From Patiria miniata (taxonomy: Eukaryota; Echinodermata; Asteroidea; Valvatida; Asterinidae), in the NCBI RefSeq assembly GCF_015706575.1, contig NW_024037069.1:42849553-42913552 (forward strand): a DNA stretch of 64,000 nt, read 5' to 3'. The position numbers were made by a program, and so were the translations under genes. A model generated the notes under the pieces. That model was not told the origin of the DNA and ran no database searches. It was given only the letters and a program-made list of their open reading frames with translations. Below are positions 34,772-47,690 of the stretch, in pieces. Position 1 is the first letter of the stretch; every line of letters begins with the position of its first letter.

Positions 34772-35985
34772 CGGTATGATGTTTATTAACCTGATTTATT
34801 GTTTTAGGCCTAACAATGACACACAGAACCGTCGCATAGGGAAGACTTTTTATTTCAAAATAAAGTTAATTTTAAATGTTTGGCCAAATTAATGTGGCAA
34901 ATAAACATTTTGAGGTTAATAATATGGCCTTAAAATCAGCCAGGTTGGGTTAATACCATAGAGCAGGTCTACGGATGATTTAGAGTACCGTGTTGTTCAG
35001 GGACCGTTTTTCAAGCAATAAATTATTGACAAATTCTGATTTGACCTGCGCCGCTGGCTTACAATTCAATGTTTATTGTCAACATTATGCCAAGCCCTTA
35101 GTTAATTTAAATAAACAAACTTGAACTACAACCACTAAAAACTGGATCACATACGTGTGTGCCTTTGGGGGTTGCCGAGCTCTGCCAATTATTTGTCTCA
35201 CTTGAATACATGTTTGCATTTAAAGTGGATGATTTCAGGGACTTAAATCGTGGAGATTTGGGGCACGGTCTTTGTGAGTCTACTATAGCGCGCTTGGGCT
35301 TGCGGGTACACGGCTCTGAGAAAATTTTACTTTTGTTGATGGACATAAAAGGTTGACCGAAACGTCGAATTGATACCTCCGGTTCTTATCTTAAAGGCAT
35401 AGGATCATTGTGTATTTATCCCAAAAGTAACCTACCTAATTATTATCAAAACGTTTACTTGGATTGAAGATCGTTCTGGTACTAAACAACTTGTTTTTCC
35501 TCCCACCTCTAAAACTGTAATTTCTTCTCATTGTCTCTCTCTAAGTTGGTGTGATGTTTCCCCTGGGATGCTTTACCAACTATAATATACAGATACAGAT
35601 ACAATGTATATAACTCATGAAAAAAAAGTTCCAAAGAACTGGTAAGGAAACCCCTTGTGATTGGCTACCAATGCTTTAACGTCACATCGACAGGTGCCTA
35701 CTTTGGACATCCTGGATTTCGCTGTGAGCTGAGCTCTCTGCATGGTGACAGCGTTCTTGGCAAAGTTTAGACAACAAACGACGCAAACAGACGGTGGGCC
35801 GTGTATGGAGGGTTTGTAGCAAGCGGCTCGCGACCAAGTTTCAACGGAGAAACCACAGTTGCAAGTGAGCGTGCCTGGAGGGTAGCCCCGGGTTTTAAGC
35901 TCTCGCATCTGGCCCGTGGGTGGGGCAAAAGGGTACCGCAGTGGCGCCTAAACCGGCGCTTCTTGCCATTACAATTATGAAACAA
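34772..35985. other. No gene recognised; GC-rich patch at 35,630-35,985
   Basis: The GC-rich part has overlapping 97- and 72-residue frames on -, rich in C, R and P and without any motif I recognise. It could be an exon, a promoter island or a repeat. GACCGAAACGTCGAATT near 35,356 resembles words found in repeats. Confidence 0.35.
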
Positions 35986-35989
35986 ACAC

Positions 35990-36540
35990 CCATAGGAAAG
36001 GATTTATTACATTCGTACCTATGTGACTTATTTAATTTTCCAAATCTGGCAATAATTCATCGTGATATTTTTTCACTTTAAATGTTAATGTGCCAATGAT
36101 ATACATCATGTTATTTTACTTACAAACCCTTTCGAACATTCTTTGTATTTGTTCCACCTTATTTTGAACAAGGGGGTAACAGCAAAAAGAGGATTAGGCC
36201 TGCCAGTATTTTGGCGGTGGTTGGCCCAATAAAGCGCCCAAGGCTTACGACGTACCTGGACAAAACAAATCGCCAGATTTATTACAATGTCCAGGTTTTT
36301 TTTTTCAATTTTAAGTTTAGTTTACACAAAAGCTGTTTTTACGCAACAGCACTTGCCGGTGATCCTGTTATTATATGCCCCTGTGCACTTGGTAGTACGG
36401 TGTTCCCTAAAGAGCGGAATCTAGGTGCACAATTTACCGTCGTTACCATCAGCCATCGTGCCATTTCCACGGAAATTAAAGGACTCCATAGCACTTCACA
36501 GGAAATCGGTTAGACACCCACAAACATCCATATATATATG
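35990..36540 (+). repeat. Dispersed repeat family 1, left part, third copy
   Basis: It combines the start seen at 18,400-18,830 with the end seen at 1,337-1,485. Confidence 0.65.
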
Positions 36541-37904
36541 ATTGATCCACAGTGATCAATAGTCTGCATCGCGTGTGTATCAGACGCGACAGTATTGTCA
36601 TGATTTTCTTTACCATTTGTCCCCACTTCACATGCATGGTTGACTTTTGAAATCGAATCCGATTGTGGTCTTTCAACTGACCGCAGTTTTTTGAAGCTAT
36701 CAGCTTTACTTGCCCTTCGTTTCTTTTTCTTTAATCCAACACACAAAACTTTGGTAAATCAACGCCCCATGCATGACCAAATAAAACTCGGGAAGTTTGA
36801 AGGGAAAAGAACCGTCAAACCAGTTAAACAAGAACATGAAATAAATCTTCGCATTTAAACGTGTTGTTGTGCGAATATCCATGCCTCGATATATATGAAC
36901 TATAATAACCCAAGAAACCATGCACTTAGACGCACCTATTGCCTTGCTTGAATTCTAGATGCATGCTCTGTGGTGCGATCTGAGGCTATTTCTGACTACT
37001 TTGTCCAATCTTTTGGAGGAAAAAGATGGTAATGTACGCAGTGCCTGCCTTTATTGCGACACCACTTAAAAAAAAAAAATGGTTTCGTTTGGGGGGCCAT
37101 GGCCCCCGTTGCCCCCCCCCCCCCGATCCGCCTTGTTGCACAACACATTGCGTGCGAAAGACGAGTGAGGCGGCTTTGTATCCGCACTTCACTGTCAGTG
37201 TACTTTGTCACAAAAACCTGACGTATAAGTGAGTTGAGTTGAATCCATGATACCGATGCGCACATGACATTTTTCACAAATACTAGAAATGACTGTGTTC
37301 GTGTACGAACACAAGCTGCTTCGTCTGTTTTTAAAATTGCTCTTTCCGACATTATGTAATGAATTCGTCATATCACTAAATAATCATATAACACATTACA
37401 CATAATCCAACACGAATCGGACCTTTAGATAATAGGCCTCATACAATGGCCCTTTGGGGAAAACGAGCACCTGGTATTTGGAAGATATGTTAATGATGCA
37501 CAAAAAATGAATGTCTTGTGTATCTGTAGTACTTCACCTTATGCCATGGCCGATCATGATGTGGTAAATTAGGATGTTGTTTAGTATGCGGTACTATAGT
37601 ATTATTTGTTGCTGCCAGAAGACAAGTTCAAAGCAGTCGTCAAAAGAAGTGCAATGAAAGCAACTAATCAAAATAGGTACATGTACCGTAAACAGCAACG
37701 AAGCAACTGTTTTTCATTGTCAGGGAACCAGACTACGAGAAGTTAATTGTTTTTCTTGGTTTTCCATCATCTACGAACCCAAAACGTCAAGCAAGCCAGC
37801 CTTTAAATTCTCAAAAAAAAATGGCCAGGACTTTTTAAAACTATTTTATTAATACCCTTGGCATAATAATACACGTAAAGTGAATGCTTGTAGGCAATCA
37901 AGTG

Positions 37905-38605
37905 TTCTCCCATTCCCATAAATAAATTGTATTTTCCCCGACGGAATTCCATCTGGGTCACAAAATGGTATATTTTACCGTGTCACAATTATTGCAGTGT
38001 ACATAATTATGGGCAACGTGTGCACGGAAACGCAGAGAACAAAAACAATAGCTGCTTCGGCAGCGTACGGTCGGCCAAGAACCAATTAAGCCTGTGTGCG
38101 TCCAGCCACGGGCACTCCTACACTTTGTCAGGCAAATTTTTAGGACCCATTTTCGACGGTAATTTTATCAATTCTGCCCTCGGATGGAAGCCCAAAAACC
38201 AGGGAGTATAGATCCTCGGCTATTTTTACACAATTCCACCGTTTTTTAAGCCAAACGATCCCTTTTTTCCCTTCAAAAAAGACTTCTTGTAGAAATTCTC
38301 ACTGTGCACAATCAAACGCGAATTATTTGCGTCCGCTGTCTTCTAATGTCGAACAAAAATACACCCCCGGCCAAATTGTGTTTTGCCGGCATTGTCCGGC
38401 ATTACTGGCATGTTGTCGTAAAAGTTGGTAACTTGATCCGGTCTTAACTTATTCTTCAAAATGGGGCATGGGGCCGCTGCTGAATTCAGTTGAGCGTGAT
38501 AAGGAGTAATAAATAACTGTCTGATATTTTCTACACAAACCCCAGGTGTAGGGGGCTTTGTATAGAAATGTCTAGATGCCAACTTTACGACAATGAGTGT
38601 TAGTA
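37905..38605. repeat. Segment present only in duplication copy 2
   Basis: Copy 1 lacks it, reading directly from GGCAATCAA into CCGAAGCAGC near 16,595. Its part 38,100-38,345 is a diverged duplicate of 38,935-39,190. No gene is recognised. Confidence 0.65.
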
Positions 38606-39228
38606 CTACCGAAGCAGCTAATTGCACAACACATTGCGTGCGAAGGCCAACAATGTGGTTCACGCTTGAGTCTGTACTTCACTATCAGCATTACCAGCAC
38701 GGTCGTAAAAGTTGGTACCTTGATCCTGTCTAATTGAAGCATAACTTATTCTTTCAAATGGGGCTTTCGGTTGCTGCCGAAGTGAATGGAGCATGGTCGA
38801 TGGGTAGTAATGATAAATATTTTCTGATATTTTCTACACAAACCCCCGGTGTAGGTGGTATTGCATAGACATTTTTAGATACCAACGTTTACGACAATGT
38901 GTTTGTAATGGTCGACAAGACCCAAGCCTGCGTGCAGCCATGACATCCCTTCACTTTCTCTGGCAAATAGGACCCATTTTTCCACCGTAATTTTATAAAT
39001 TCTGCCCTCAGATGGAAACCCAAAACCAGGGAGTTGATTCCCGGCTTTATTTACACAATTCCACCAGGGGTTTTTTAAGCCAAACGGTCTCCTTTTTTTT
39101 TTCAAAAAAAAAGTTGTGGGTGCGGTTTTCATGCAAGAGCTCGCGTAGAAATTGTCACTGTGCACAATCAAACGCGAATTATTTGCGTCCTCTGTCGTTT
39201 TAATCGCACCAGTCAGATATCGCTGTTA

Positions 39229-40049
39229 ATTTGAACTATGGTATCCTAGCATGGGGGAATTGTGCAGCCAGTTATGTGAATAGAATTCTTAACCTACAAA
39301 AACGGGCATTGAGAGTTATTAATTCTGTTGACAGACTTGAGCATTCAAATCCTCTTTTCTGTAAACATAAAACACTCAAGATCAATGAAATGTATTCACT
39401 TCAACTTGGAGCCTTTATGCATCGTTTAAACAATAATTCACTTCCAAATTCCATTGCACAAATGTTCTGCAGAAACGAAACTATACATCACCATTTTACC
39501 CGACAACGTAGAGAATTTCACTTTCATTTGCAAGAACGACTGTTTACAAAAAGACAATTCGGCATGAAGGCCCTAAGTACTGGAAGTCCTTACATAAAAC
39601 ACTTCAAAGCATTCGTAGCCTTCCATTATTTAAATCCAAACTTAAATCAAATTTACTATCAAATTATAATACCTCAGACTAATCTTCTTACTGGGTTACT
39701 ACTCCGTATTTCTTTTATTTTTGATCAGGAATATTATTGGTTTTAAATGTTTTTCGTGTGTTATGTACAATTTACAATTTACATGTTCAATTGTTTTTCA
39801 TTTGTTTTTCATTAAATGTTTGTATTAATCCACGTTAAAGGGGATCCCTACTCGACAAGCTCCGCTTTTTGGGGATCCCCTTCCATCATCTCTAATTTAA
39901 AAATAATGCCCCCAAAGTGTATAAATATATTTTGGAAAACCAGTTCAAATTTCTTAATATCTAAAACTACATGTATGTATTTATGCCTTGTCACTTAATG
40001 AAATGAGATATGGTAAAAATAATAAAGAAGAATGAATGACTGAATTATA
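39229..40049 (+). mobile_element. 5'-truncated LINE, copy 2
   Basis: It has target duplications ATCGCTGTTA at 39,219-39,228 and 40,050-40,059, an open reverse-transcriptase tail, a 3' UTR stem-loop with AAGGGGATCC and GGATCCCCTT near 39,838-39,880, and a GAATGAATGACTGAAT tail. It is the same insertion as 17,165-18,288, so it predates the duplication. Confidence 0.88.
39231..39746 (+). CDS. LINE reverse transcriptase, C-terminal remnant (171 residues)
   Basis: The frame begins at the truncation point (NYGILAWGNCAAS) and runs to a stop at 39,744-39,746. The motif YGILAWGN followed by LQKRALRVI is the conserved thumb-side end of Jockey/CR1-group reverse transcriptases. The catalytic palm is absent because the copy is 5'-truncated, so it cannot act by itself. 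Any expression would be from host promoters. Confidence 0.8.
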   Translation: MNYGILAWGNCAASYVNRILNLQKRALRVINSVDRLEHSNPLFCKHKTLKINEMYSLQLGAFMHRLNNNSLPNSIAQMFCRNETIHHHFTRQRREFHFHLQERLFTKRQFGMKALSTGSPYIKHFKAFVAFHYLNPNLNQIYYQIIIPQTNLLTGLLLRISFIFDQEYYWF

Positions 40050-40703
40050 ATCGCTGTTATAATGACGTTATCGGCACTCTTTGTGGGTCGGGCCAAACGA
40101 GTTTTAATCTTGATTATTAACACTTCGTACACCCACCCACAAGACTCAACAAAAGCAATAACACCCTCTGGAAAGGATTTATTGTTTGGGTATCGCATTT
40201 GTACCTATGTGACTTATTTCATTTCCAAAACTGGCAATAAGGTATCCTGATATTTTTGCACTTAAAATGTTAATGTGCCAGTGATGAACATCATATTATT
40301 TTAAAGACAAAACCCATTTCAAACACTGTGTATTTGTTGTTCCTAATTTTGAACAAGGGGGTAACAATAATAAGATGATTAGGCCTGTCAATATATTGGG
40401 CTCAAGAAGGCGCCCAATCTACGTCCTAGACGTGTCTGGACAAAACAAATCGTGAAATCTATAAAAATGTCCTTGTGTTTTTGTAACTTCAAGCTTGATT
40501 TACAAAAGTTACTGTATGCAGTAGCACTTGCCGGTGATCCTATGATTATGTGCCCCTGTGCAGTATTAAAAGGTGTTCGTCGAAGAGCCAATCTATGGTC
40601 ACAATAATTTACCATCAGTAGGCCCCACTATCCGTAATCGTGTGTGTTCCAAGGCAACTAAAGGACTCCATACCACTTTACTTGGAAACAAACTGGTTGT
40701 ACC

Positions 40704-41454
40704 CAGACCCGGATTAAGTGTTTCGTAGGCCCTAGGCCCTAAGGCGGCACCCGTGTTCCGTAGGCCCTGCCCCACCCTAGAGGCACCGGATCCCAACTAA
40801 TGCTATTAAAGTACAAAGCACTAGCTAGACCAAAGTGGTATAGGTCCTAGCTCTGGAAGCCTGCTGGCACCAAGAGCTCAATCGCCTCTCAAAAGTGTGA
40901 TGGGGTGGTACATACAAGTCGTCTAGATCAGAACTAAACGGCGTGGGGTTCCGGGCCCACTTAAGGGCCCCGGGGAAATGGATTCTAGACGTTCTGTGGT
41001 GCGATCTGAGGCAATTTCTGACTACTGTAATGATTTAGCAAAAGATCATCATTTTAACATTATTCTTGAGTTTGGAGTCATTGAATCAATTTTTTATTCA
41101 GGGACGAAAATAGTTGGGGGGGGGGGGAACGACATGTCCCCCGATCGACGCCCGTGGTTGGCACCGTGCTTCAGAACAGTCGACAGACTTTACACGTAAA
41201 TTGTATACGTAGGGCCTGCATGTATGCCTAAATGCTGTACAGCGTCAGTTTGTGAAATCGAAAATTCTGAGAGAAACCCTAAAACTTAAAAACAAGAATT
41301 AAAAAAAAACACCAAAATCTCTGCGCGGTATATGGCACACAGCGGTAGTTTCGTAGGCCCCCTCCCCCCATTTTCCGTAGGCCCCCGAATTTTTCGTAGG
41401 CCCTGGGCACAGTGCCTACTGTGCCTACTGTGCCTATTGGGTAATCCGGGCCTG
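40704..41454. mobile_element. hAT-like element remnant, copy 2
   Basis: Paralogue of 18,939-19,695, with the same CAGACCCGG and CCGGGCCTG ends and small indels inside. Confidence 0.55.
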
Positions 41455-41789
41455 CGTCTGTATCGCATGACAGACGCGACAGTATTTTGTCCTTGGAGAA
41501 AATATTTTCTTTACCTATTTGTTCCCAGTTCATATGCCTGGTTGACTTTAAATTAAGGGTAAAAGATTTGGTATTTTCAACTGACCTCCGTTTTTGAAGC
41601 CATCAGGCTTGCTTGCCCTTTGTTTCTTTTTCTTAAATCCAAACACAAAGCCTTGTCAAATCAACGCCCCACGCATGACCAAGTAAAACTCAGTATGTTT
41701 CTGTGCGAATAGCCATGCCTCGATTTGAACTATATAACACAAGAATACCATGCACTTAAACATAATTATAATCTTGCTTGAATTCCTAA

Positions 41790-42375
41790 TCCTCAAGTGT
41801 TATTTTCGGATACTTCATTTTACCACCACAAGTTGCTGTGGTGAGACTTAACAGTTTAAATTGTGAAATGAAAATATCACACGGTTGCTTATTGACTTGC
41901 TTGCCTTGTACTTAATAAATTAAATAAAATTAGATTAATTTTTTTTAAAAACAGGGAAAGGACCTCATTAAAGGGAAAACAGAATTCTAGCAACAGTTTG
42001 TGCTGGACAAGTTGTTACCCCCAAAGATTCTGCCTAAGATGGATGTCATTATTGTTCTCATGGAAATGGTAATTCACCTTACAATTTACAGAACTTAAAG
42101 GCTTTGAATTATCCCGTAGATGACATTGCAGAAAACTGAAGATGAAGGCTAATAACTATATTACGGACTCAAACATAGCTTTGAAGATTCCAGTTAAAAG
42201 TAGCTTCAATTACTTTGACCATTTAGGCAGGTTTTCGTGGATAGTATAGGCCTACTGTTTGGATGCAACGGAATTAACTTTTCCGAGTGGTTAAATGGGA
42301 GGAATATTATCGCAAGGTAAAATCTGGACTTTCGCCTCGTGAACTGGAAAAGTCCCGATTTTTGAGCGATAATAT
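41790..42375. other. Non-coding duplicated DNA
   Basis: It matches about 20,590-21,230. No gene is recognised. Confidence 0.5.
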
Positions 42376-42377
42376 TA

Positions 42378-45300
42378 GTTGAGCGATAATATTCTTCCCA
42401 TTTCACAATTTAAAGCCACTCAATATTTATTTTATATGACTGACATATATTTCGATGTCTCATGCAAAAGTGAATAACTTTGTAAGTCTAGAAAAAAAAA
42501 GCAAATTAAAAATCGAATCTATTTTTCGGGATGAAAACGAAACAGCGCGCACAGTGCTGATGATGGGCGCTTAACATGGGTTCAATGACCTCTATTTTTT
42601 ATGCGGGGGAGGGGTAATACTAATGATTTGTGCGGGGGAAGGGGTTAATGGCAATAACCCATCCATGTAGGTGTACGGGAGGTCATTGACACGTAATTTG
42701 GCTTCTTCTCTGGTCGCTCTGTCACATGATCAATCAGCTGATTTAAATCCCCCAAGAGTAAATCCCCAAATGAGACAGCTGATCAAGCTTAAGAAAAGAT
42801 CGATATTAAAGGCAAAGCGATCAATGTTGAATCTTTTGACAACGCCACAATGATTTTGGATCGGCGCGGGACCAAAGGAACATCATCGTCGATTCCATCT
42901 TTCTTTTATCCATTTTTCTATTTTATTCCATTTTTCTTTTATTAAGCCGTGGTTCATTTCTGATAGGTTTTCCTTGGCCGTCAGGTTGTTTGTTTCAGCC
43001 GAGGGGACATTAATGAATGGAAAATGGAGCCCCAAAAGTGGACAACCCAATTTTCCCATTTTCTGCTTGCAAAATTTGAGGGTTTTGTTTAAGTCGTGGC
43101 ACTAGTTTTTAGAAAAGTCAATTTTCTGCTAGCAGAAATTTGGATTTTTCTTTGACTACTCTTTCGGCGCCCCAAAAGTGGACAACTAAAAATATAAAAT
43201 TCCGACTAGCATAATAATGGGTTGAACGTATTGGACCAAACATTGACAAACTAAAACGCCAAATTTTCTATTTTAAAAAAAGTTTGAACGTTTTACAGAA
43301 ATCACAACTTCTTCAGTGTTCTATACAAACGGAAACTGGTCGTATACTTGTTTATTCAACGTGGTGAAAGGCACTAGACTAACTACAAAACTTGACCAGA
43401 TATTCCGTAACTAGGCTTTCTTCAGTTGGGTATGTTGTCCTCTCACTTGGACATGTAAACATATTATTGATGTCACATTATTAGGTGGCAACAACATGAC
43501 CATCAAAAAGTGCAAATTTGCAGCGGATCAGTTTATATTTAACCTTATGGCAGAAAAGCTCATAAACTTGGCGTAATGTGCTGAATAATACTTTGATAAA
43601 TTTATTAGTGATGCTCTTTTTGATATGAAGAACGTGAGCGCAAGAGATAACTGTAAATTTATATGCGTTTCTTGACAACCTCATGTCTTGTTGCACAATG
43701 TGAAAATAAGCGCGGCCAATTTTCTTGAAATCAAAGTTGACCATTAAATGTGATACATGTAATAGACTTTATAAACGTTGGTGAAAAGCCATTGACCAAT
43801 TTATGAGAACATGAGACACCAATGTTGTTGAAGTATAGTTGACCATTAATTAATTGAGTAAAATAATGTTCCGTGTATTGGTCAAAGCCAACTTGCCATC
43901 CATTATGTAAGATAATTTTGACCAATGAGATAATAGACGTTATAAACCAGTCACCAATTTATGAGAACATAATAGAACACCAATGGTTTTGAAGCCAAGT
44001 TGACCATTAATTAATTGAGTAAATGTTCCATGTATTGGTCAAAGCAAACTTGCCATCTAATTGTGTAAGATAATTTGACCAATAAAATGGAAATTATTAA
44101 TTGACCAACTAATTGGGAAAAAGGCTGTCTGATCATCAGCTGGTTGAATTTTTTTTATTTACCCATTTTCTGGTCAAAATGGCCTGCCAATGACAGTTCG
44201 TCATTAAGTGACCAAAAGTTGGGAAGTTGAGCGATAATATTCTTCCCATTTCACAATTGAAAGCAGCTCAATATTTGTTTTATATAACTGACATATATTT
44301 CGATGTCTCATGCAAAAGTGAATAACTTTGTAAGTCTAGAAAAAAAATAGCAAATTAAAAATCGAATCTATTTTTCGGGATGAAAACGAAACAGCGCGCA
44401 CAGTGCTGATGATGGGCGCTTAACATGAGTTCAATGACCTCTATTTTTTATGCGGGGGAGGGGTAATACTAATGATTTGTGCGGGGGAAGGGGTTAATAG
44501 CAATAACCCATCAATGTAGGTGTACGGGCCGGGAGGTCATTGACACACAATTTGGCTTCTTCTCTGGTCGCTCTGTCACATGATCAATCAGCTGATTTAA
44601 ATCCCCAAGAGTAAATCCCCAAATGAGACAGATGATCAAGCTTAAGAAAAGATCGATATTAAAAGGCAAAGCGATCAATCTTGAACCTTTTGACAACGCC
44701 ACAATGATTTTGGATCGGCGCGGGACCAAAGGAACGTCATCGTCGATTCCATCTTTCTTTTATCCATTTTTTCATTTTATTCCATTTTTCTTTTATTAAG
44801 CCGTGGTTCATTTGTGATAGGTTTTCCTTGGCCGTCAGGTTGTTTGTTTCAGCCGAGCGGACATTAATGAATGGTAAATGGAGCCCCAAAAGTGGACAAC
44901 TCAATTTTCCCATTTTCTGCTTGCAAAATTTTAGGGGTTTTTTTTTAAGTCGTGGCACTAGTTTTTAGAAAAGTCTACTTTCTGCTAGCAGAAATTTGGA
45001 TTTTTCTTTGACTTCTCTTTCGGCGCCCCAAAAGTGGACAACTAAAAATATAAAATTCTGACTAGCAGAATAATGGGTTGAACGTATTGGACCAAACATT
45101 GACAAACTAAAAAGCCAAATTTTCTATTTAAAAAAAAGGTTGAACGTTTTACAGAAATCACCCTTTTTTTAGTGTTCTATACAAACGGAAACTGGTCGTA
45201 TATTTGTTTATTCAACGTGGCGAAAGGCACTGGACTAACATTCTAGAAAACTTGACCAGATATTCCGTAACTAGGCTTTCTTTAGTTGGGTATGTTGTCC

Positions 45301-46561
45301 TCTCACTTGGACATGTAATCATTATTGATGTCACATTATTAGGTGGCAACAACATGACCATCAAAAAGTGCAAATTTGCAGCAGATCAGTTTATATTTAA
45401 CCTTATGGCAGGAAAGCTCATAAACTGGGCGTAATATGCTGAATAATCCTTTGATGAATTTATTAGTGATGCTCTTTTTGATATGTAGAACGTGAGCGCA
45501 ATTGATAACTGTAAATTCTTTATGCGTTTCTTGACAACCTTATGTCTTGTTGCACAATGTGAAAATAAGCCCGGCCAATTTTCTTGATATCAAAGTTGAC
45601 CATTAAATGTGATAGATGTAATAGACTTTATAAACGTTGGTGAGAAGCCATTGACCAATTTATGAGAACATGAGACACCAATGTTGTTGAAGTATAGTTG
45701 ACCATTAATTAATTGAGTAAAATAATGTTCCGTGTATTGGTCAAAGCCAACTTGCCATCCATTATATAACTTTGACCAATAATGTGATAGTAGACATTAT
45801 AAGCCAGTCACCAATTTATGAGAACATAATAGAACACCAATGGTTTTGAAGTCAAGTTGACTATTAATTAATTGAGTTAATGTTCCATGTATTGGTCAAA
45901 GCAAACTTGCCATCTAATTGTGTAAGATAATTTGACTAATAAAATGGAAATAATTAATTGACCAACTAATTCAATCAATCAATTAATCTTAACTTTATTT
46001 CTAATTCCAACGCTGAACAATAAACATGTGTAAAGAGATAGTATGGATAAGAATGTAAATAATACAGTACAACATAAAATAATAAGAATGAAAACAAAGC
46101 TTGGAAATGGAGGGGGTCCATAAGAAGCACAGCTTGTCGAGTATGGGCCCCCTTAAAGTTGTGTTGTTTGTAGATTGGGTGCACACAATGATAGAAAGGA
46201 CCCAAGCTACAAGCAACACAACAAAGTAAACACAGAAGGAATTAAACGAGACATATTAAGGCAAACCATGAATGGCCAAAGAGAAATGCATACATTTAGA
46301 ATATTAAACATAAGGGTAAACAAACAAAAACAAAAGTGTAAATCCTGTGAACATGCACAAATATTGGATAGGTAAATCAAAATAAACACGTCAATAATAA
46401 TGAACGCAAAAGATGCGACTTACAGATAAATTATAGATATAAATAATTATAATTGGGAAAAAGGCTGTCTGCTCATCAGCTGGTTGGATTTTTATTACCC
46501 ATCTTCTGGTCAAAATGGCCTGCCAATGACAGTTGGTCATTAAGTGATCAAAAGTTGGGAA
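42378..46561 (+). repeat. Tandem duplication, 1.85-kb unit, in copy 2 only
   Basis: Unit 1 is 42,378-44,225 and unit 2 is 44,226-46,561. Unit 2 is longer by the 480-bp LINE-type insert at 45,972-46,450. The junction GAAGTTGAGCGATAAT joins GGGAAGTTGATATAC to TTAGTTGAGCGATAAT, sharing GTTGA. Copy 1 has a single unit starting near 21,231. Confidence 0.88.
45972..46450 (-). mobile_element. LINE-type 3' fragment, second copy
   Basis: Paralogue of 22,981-23,460, flanked by AATT. Unit 1 of the tandem duplication has the empty site at 44,111-44,114. Confidence 0.55.
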
Positions 46562-47451
46562 GTTGATATACACCAATTAAGGGCAAGAAGTTGGTCAACA
46601 AATGCCCAACTTCTTTTACAGTGTGGAGTGTACGCTCTGAGGTTTTGGACTTTTCCCCTAAAAACATGAGAAAATATATATATAAAAGAAAAAAAAGAAA
46701 TTAATTCAAACCTATAAATGAAATTCGGACTTTATTTCCATAAAAAACCTCCTCGAAAGCCGCAAATTAGAAAAAAAATAGAAAATGTGGTTTCGAACTC
46801 ACACCTTCCGATCTCAACCACAGTAAACCGTAATTCATGGCATTAAATGCCTGCGCATATATACGTATTATAAAAGTATCGTAGAGGGCGCTCAACAACC
46901 ATCCTTATATATAAAATTCCATCTTATAATAACCATCCTTATGATGTTGTTCAGGAAAACTATAATGACCGTTTTAGCCAAATTTTGGCTTAACTTGACA
47001 GAATTTTTCGGGGAAAAAAAAGCTTTTGACAGAAAATTTAGCAGAACGATCTTTTTCTAGCAGATTTCTAGCAGAACGCTGTAAATTGGTGATGTGACAG
47101 AAAAATATCCAGCAGATTTTTGAAGTGCATCTAGCAGAATGTTACGGACACCCTTTCGGGTCGTCAAACGGCCTGTTCAATGAACTGTTAAATCCCCTCG
47201 CCGCTAATCCAATAAAAATACAAAGCCGATTCACAAATAAATCAGACAAACAGTAAATATCGATAGTGGCACGACGAGAGATCTTAAGAATAGAGAACCG
47301 GATCAAAAAGGATCTCGAGTAGAGGAGGGATCGATACCGTGGATAAGTAGGGTCCATTTATCTTCTTTTGGATGGGGCTGTTTGAGAAACGATATGGCTC
47401 GCTTGACACAGCTGGTTAAACTTCTTTTACGACTAGGTCCAGACTGTACAT

Positions 47452-47690
47452 GGCCAAATTCATCATCCACGGAATTTGATTAAGCATAAAAAAGTCTTGC
47501 CTAATAAAATCAGGTTGCCGGCCAAAACTCCATGCGATTGCTTTGCTAAGTAAACAACAGCTAAATACCTGTCACAAGCAATGTACAGCACATGGAGTTT
47601 TGGCCGGTAATTATATTAACCTGATTTTACTATTTCGTGCTTAGGCCCTAAGCAAATCGTGTGCTTAAGCAGCTCTATGAAATTGGGCCC
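47452..47690. mobile_element. MITE with GGGCCCAATTTCAT-type end, copy 2
   Basis: Paralogue of 24,463-24,689 with a 12-bp internal length difference near 47,540. Confidence 0.5.

Noticed and set aside
35615-35985. Cysteine-rich 97-residue - strand frame as a gene
   Set aside because: No recognisable domain and no clear splice sites; kept only as an unexplained GC-rich patch.
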